Assembly (NCBI RefSeq): GCF_003355005.1
Contig: NZ_CP029985.1
Location: forward strand, 2,812,501 to 2,876,500
Source of the DNA: Sphingomonas sp. FARSPH
Lineage (GTDB): Bacteria > Pseudomonadota > Alphaproteobacteria > Sphingomonadales > Sphingomonadaceae
Direction of reading: 5' to 3'
DNA: 64,000 bases
In this document: piece after piece, positions 61,710-64,000 of the stretch
Layout: each line of letters begins with the position of its first letter
How positions within the stretch are numbered: the stretch's first letter is position 1
Made by a program: the position numbers and the translations under genes
The notes under the pieces: model-generated
Told to the model about the DNA's origin: nothing
Database searches by the model: none
Seen by the model: only the letters and a program-made list of their open reading frames with translations

Positions 61710-62726
61710 TCAGGCGCTGTCGCGCACGATCAGCTTTGGCGTCATCGTCAGCGACGGCACGTCTTCGCCCGCGATACGCGCGAACAGCGCGTCCAGCATC
61801 GCCGCCGCACCCGTCGCCAGATCCTGGCGCACCGTGGTCAGGCCGACACGCGCCTGGCTGGCGAAAGGCAGATCGTCGAACCCCGTCACCGCGATATCGC
61901 CCGGCACGCGCGATCCGCGTGCCTCCAGCGCCGCCACCGTCGCCATGGCGATGACGTCCGACGCCGCCGCGATGCCGTCGATCGCCGTGCCCGCACGGTC
62001 GAGATTGGCGGCGATCTCATCCGCCATGATGTCGGAGGCGAGATGCGTGTCGAGCTGGAGCGGGGAGGGCAGCCCCGCCGCCGCCGCCGCCGCGCACAGG
62101 CCGCGATGCCGCTCGATCAGCTCCAGCGAGCGTACTTCGCCCATGAACGCCAGGCGCCGACACCCGCGCGCGATCAGCCGCTCTCCGGCCAGTCGGCCGC
62201 CATGGAAATTGTCGACGCCGACCGCGCAATGCGCCTGCCCGGGCAGCGTGCTGCCCCAGACGACGAGCGGGCGATAATGCCGCGCCACTGCCTCGATCAC
62301 CGCGACCTGGTCCGACTGGCCGATCAGCAGCACCCCGTCGAGCAGGCCGGACAGGACGATATCGTCCAGCCATGCGTCGCTGTCGGGCACGACGCGCGAC
62401 AGCATGACGTCATAGCCGCGCTCCGTGATGCCGTCCGCCAGATGGCCGAGCAGTGCCATGAAGAACGGATCGGACAGATGCTGGCGACGCTCGTGCCCCA
62501 GTGGCACGGCGATACCGATCACACCGGTCCGCTGCGTCCGCAACCGTCGCGCCATCAGGTTCGGGCGGAACCCGTGTTCGGCGGCGATGTCGATGATCCG
62601 CTGCCGCGTCTGGTCGTTGACGAGCGGGCTGCCCGCCAGCGCACGCGACACGGTGCCGGGGTTCACCCCGGCCAGCCGCGCGACGTCCTTCAGGGTACGG
62701 ATGGGACGATTGGCCGCCTCGGTCAT
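61710..62726 (-). CDS. LacI-family transcriptional regulator
   Basis: 338 residues. N-terminal HTH TLKDVARLAGVNPGTVSRAL with the hinge helix NLMARRLRTQRTGVIGI, then a periplasmic-binding-like sugar domain (VGVDNFHGGRLAGERLI; VTGFDDLPFASQARVGLTTV). It is divergent to recA. Its target is unknown; no sugar genes adjoin it. Confidence 0.88.
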   Translation of the reverse strand: MTEAANRPIRTLKDVARLAGVNPGTVSRALAGSPLVNDQTRQRIIDIAAEHGFRPNLMARRLRTQRTGVIGIAVPLGHERRQHLSDPFFMALLGHLADGITERGYDVMLSRVVPDSDAWLDDIVLSGLLDGVLLIGQSDQVAVIEAVARHYRPLVVWGSTLPGQAHCAVGVDNFHGGRLAGERLIARGCRRLAFMGEVRSLELIERHRGLCAAAAAAGLPSPLQLDTHLASDIMADEIAANLDRAGTAIDGIAAASDVIAMATVAALEARGSRVPGDIAVTGFDDLPFASQARVGLTTVRQDLATGAAAMLDALFARIAGEDVPSLTMTPKLIVRDSA

Positions 62727-62815
62727 CGCCGTTGCATAGGCGCCTTATGCGTCCGACAAAAGCCGGAACCGCGGGAAAGCCGCAGCCCATCCGACAGGCC
62801 CGCGCCGGGACCAAA

Positions 62816-62830
62816 GTTCTTCTCTTGTTC
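62816..62830 (+). promoter_or_regulatory. SOS (LexA) box of recA, GTTC-TTCTCTT-GTTC
   Basis: This is an exact GTTC-N7-GTTC, the LexA site known for Alphaproteobacteria. It lies 79 bases before the recA start, where promoter overlap is expected. Confidence 0.85.
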
Positions 62831-62909
62831 TATTGGAACGAACGGTGTACACGACGTGGTAACCGCGTTGCCCTGGGCTAACGCATGGCTTAAGCGAGGG
62901 AGCTTCCCA

Positions 62910-63983
62910 ATGGCCGCCAATCTGAAAGTGATCGACTCCGGCATGGCTAGTGCAAACGCAGACCGTCAGAAGGCGCTCGACGCCGCCCTCGCGCAGATCG
63001 ACCGCGCCTTCGGCAAGGGCTCGGCGATGAAGCTGGGGCAAAAGGAAGCGATGCAGGTCGAGGCGATTTCTACGGGCTCGCTCGGGCTCGACATTGCGCT
63101 TGGCGTCGGCGGCCTGCCGCGCGGTCGCGTGATCGAGGTCTATGGCCCCGAATCGTCCGGCAAGACGACGCTGGCGCTCCACGTCATCGCGGAGGCGCAG
63201 AAGAACGGCGGCACCGCCGCCTTCGTCGATGCCGAACACGCGCTCGATCCCGTCTATGCCAAGAAGCTGGGCGTCAACATCGACGAACTGATCGTGTCGC
63301 AGCCCGATACGGGCGAACAGGCACTGGAGATCACCGATACGCTGGTGCGCTCGAACGCCATCGACGTGCTCGTCGTCGATTCGGTCGCCGCGCTCGTGCC
63401 GCGCGCGGAAATCGAGGGCGAGATGGGCGACAGCCACGTCGGCCTGCAGGCGCGTCTGATGTCGCAGTCGTTGCGCAAGCTCACCGGCTCGATCAGCCGC
63501 TCGCGCTGCATGGTGATCTTCATCAACCAGCTGCGCATGAAGATCGGCGTGATGTACGGCAATCCGGAAACGACGACGGGCGGCAACGCGCTCAAATTCT
63601 ACGCCTCCGTCCGTCTCGACATCCGCCGCACCGGCGCGATCAAGGACCGTGACGAGGTCACTGGCAACGCGACCCGCGTCAAGGTGGTCAAGAACAAGGT
63701 CGCGCCGCCGTTCAAGCAGGTCGAATTCGACATCATGTATGGCGAAGGCATCTCGAAGATCGGCGAGATCCTCGATCTTGGCGTCAAGGCGGGCCTCGTC
63801 GAAAAGTCGGGCGCGTGGTTCAGCTACGATAGCACGCGCATCGGGCAGGGTCGGGAGAATGCGAAGAATTTCCTGCGCGAGAACCCCGACATGGCCGATC
63901 GCCTCGAACGCGCGATCCGTCAGCGGACCGAAAAGGTCGCGGAGGAAATGATGACCGGCCCGGATGCGGACGACGATCTTTGA
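62910..63983 (+). CDS. recA: RecA recombinase
   Basis: 357 residues from MAANLKVIDSGMAS with GCGAGGGAG upstream. An in-frame open stretch further upstream is antisense to lacI and is excluded. Walker A GPESSGKTT, the MAW region and FINQLRMKIGVMYGNPETTT are canonical. RecA loads on single-stranded DNA for recombination and triggers LexA cleavage. The complete gene indicates chromosomal context. Confidence 0.97.
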   Translation: MAANLKVIDSGMASANADRQKALDAALAQIDRAFGKGSAMKLGQKEAMQVEAISTGSLGLDIALGVGGLPRGRVIEVYGPESSGKTTLALHVIAEAQKNGGTAAFVDAEHALDPVYAKKLGVNIDELIVSQPDTGEQALEITDTLVRSNAIDVLVVDSVAALVPRAEIEGEMGDSHVGLQARLMSQSLRKLTGSISRSRCMVIFINQLRMKIGVMYGNPETTTGGNALKFYASVRLDIRRTGAIKDRDEVTGNATRVKVVKNKVAPPFKQVEFDIMYGEGISKIGEILDLGVKAGLVEKSGAWFSYDSTRIGQGRENAKNFLRENPDMADRLERAIRQRTEKVAEEMMTGPDADDDL

Positions 63984-64000
63984 TGGTCACGCGCCGCCTC

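Noticed and set aside
62845..62852. GTGTACAC palindrome upstream of recA as a LacI operator
   Set aside because: It is only eight bases, lacks the central CG typical of LacI-family sites, and no second site was seen.
61620..62909. Frame extending recA upstream by 430 codons
   Set aside because: It is antisense to the lacI gene, and the recA start with ribosome site and SOS box upstream is clear.

Overview
The window looks like a high-GC sphingomonad chromosome (Alphaproteobacteria, Sphingomonas-like). It has a complete recA with an alphaproteobacterial GTTC-N7-GTTC SOS box, two large TonB-dependent receptors with DIVVTG/DIVVTA TonB boxes, and sugar and aromatic catabolic clusters. Two integrated mobile segments are inserted among these genes.

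Region 1 (1-31.2 kb) is a mobile segment built from Rhs toxin arrays and a conjugation locus. Rhs gene 1 (885-5081) is preceded by a small secreted one-YD-repeat protein and followed by an immunity candidate. A partial, nonsense-mutated second rhs (6378-7493) leads a run of promoterless toxin-tip/immunity pairs up to 10.4 kb. A broken MobF relaxase/helicase 3' end (traI/trwC-like, minus strand) closes each of these two arrays. A VirB-type secretion operon follows (11.6-20.0 kb: two VirB2-like pilins, VirB3, B4, B6, B8, B9, B10, B11). Next come a second small YD protein, Rhs gene 3 (20470-24732), a core-duplicated chimeric Rhs gene 4 (to 28783) and more tip/immunity pairs to 30.8 kb, ending in a third short traI scar and a 326-bp duplication.

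The main new observation is that full-length and silent tips alike start, in frame, at one short junction, CCG-CA(A/G)-A (Pro-Gln). It lies 0-14 bases after the stop codon of the preceding immunity gene. The arrays therefore read as swappable cassettes sharing one recombination point. Five of the tips form a glycine-rich, cysteine-bracketed group paired with small membrane proteins; I do not recognise this group.

Region 2 (31.7-38.1 kb) is an arabinan/arabinoside utilisation cluster: two GH43 enzymes and a TonB receptor on the minus strand, with a divergent GntR/FadR-type regulator. Region 3 (38.7-48.8 kb) is an aromatic-degradation operon: two FAD monooxygenases, an acyl-CoA synthetase, a fumarylacetoacetate-hydrolase-family enzyme, a VOC extradiol dioxygenase and a TonB receptor. 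A divergent LysR regulator faces it across a perfect palindrome. IS3 relics flank this block.

Region 4 (49.7-59.2 kb) is a mobilisable element. It has a tightly overlapping minus-strand operon (HTH protein, ParA-like ATPase with a degenerate P-loop, coiled-coil membrane protein, four unknown proteins). A candidate MOBP oriT lies between this operon and a plus-strand MOBP relaxase, followed by a MobA/MobL-domain protein and a frameshifted DnaQ-like exonuclease. Region 5 (59.3-64 kb) is core chromosome: an mmsA relic, a helical protein of unknown function, a LacI-family regulator and recA.
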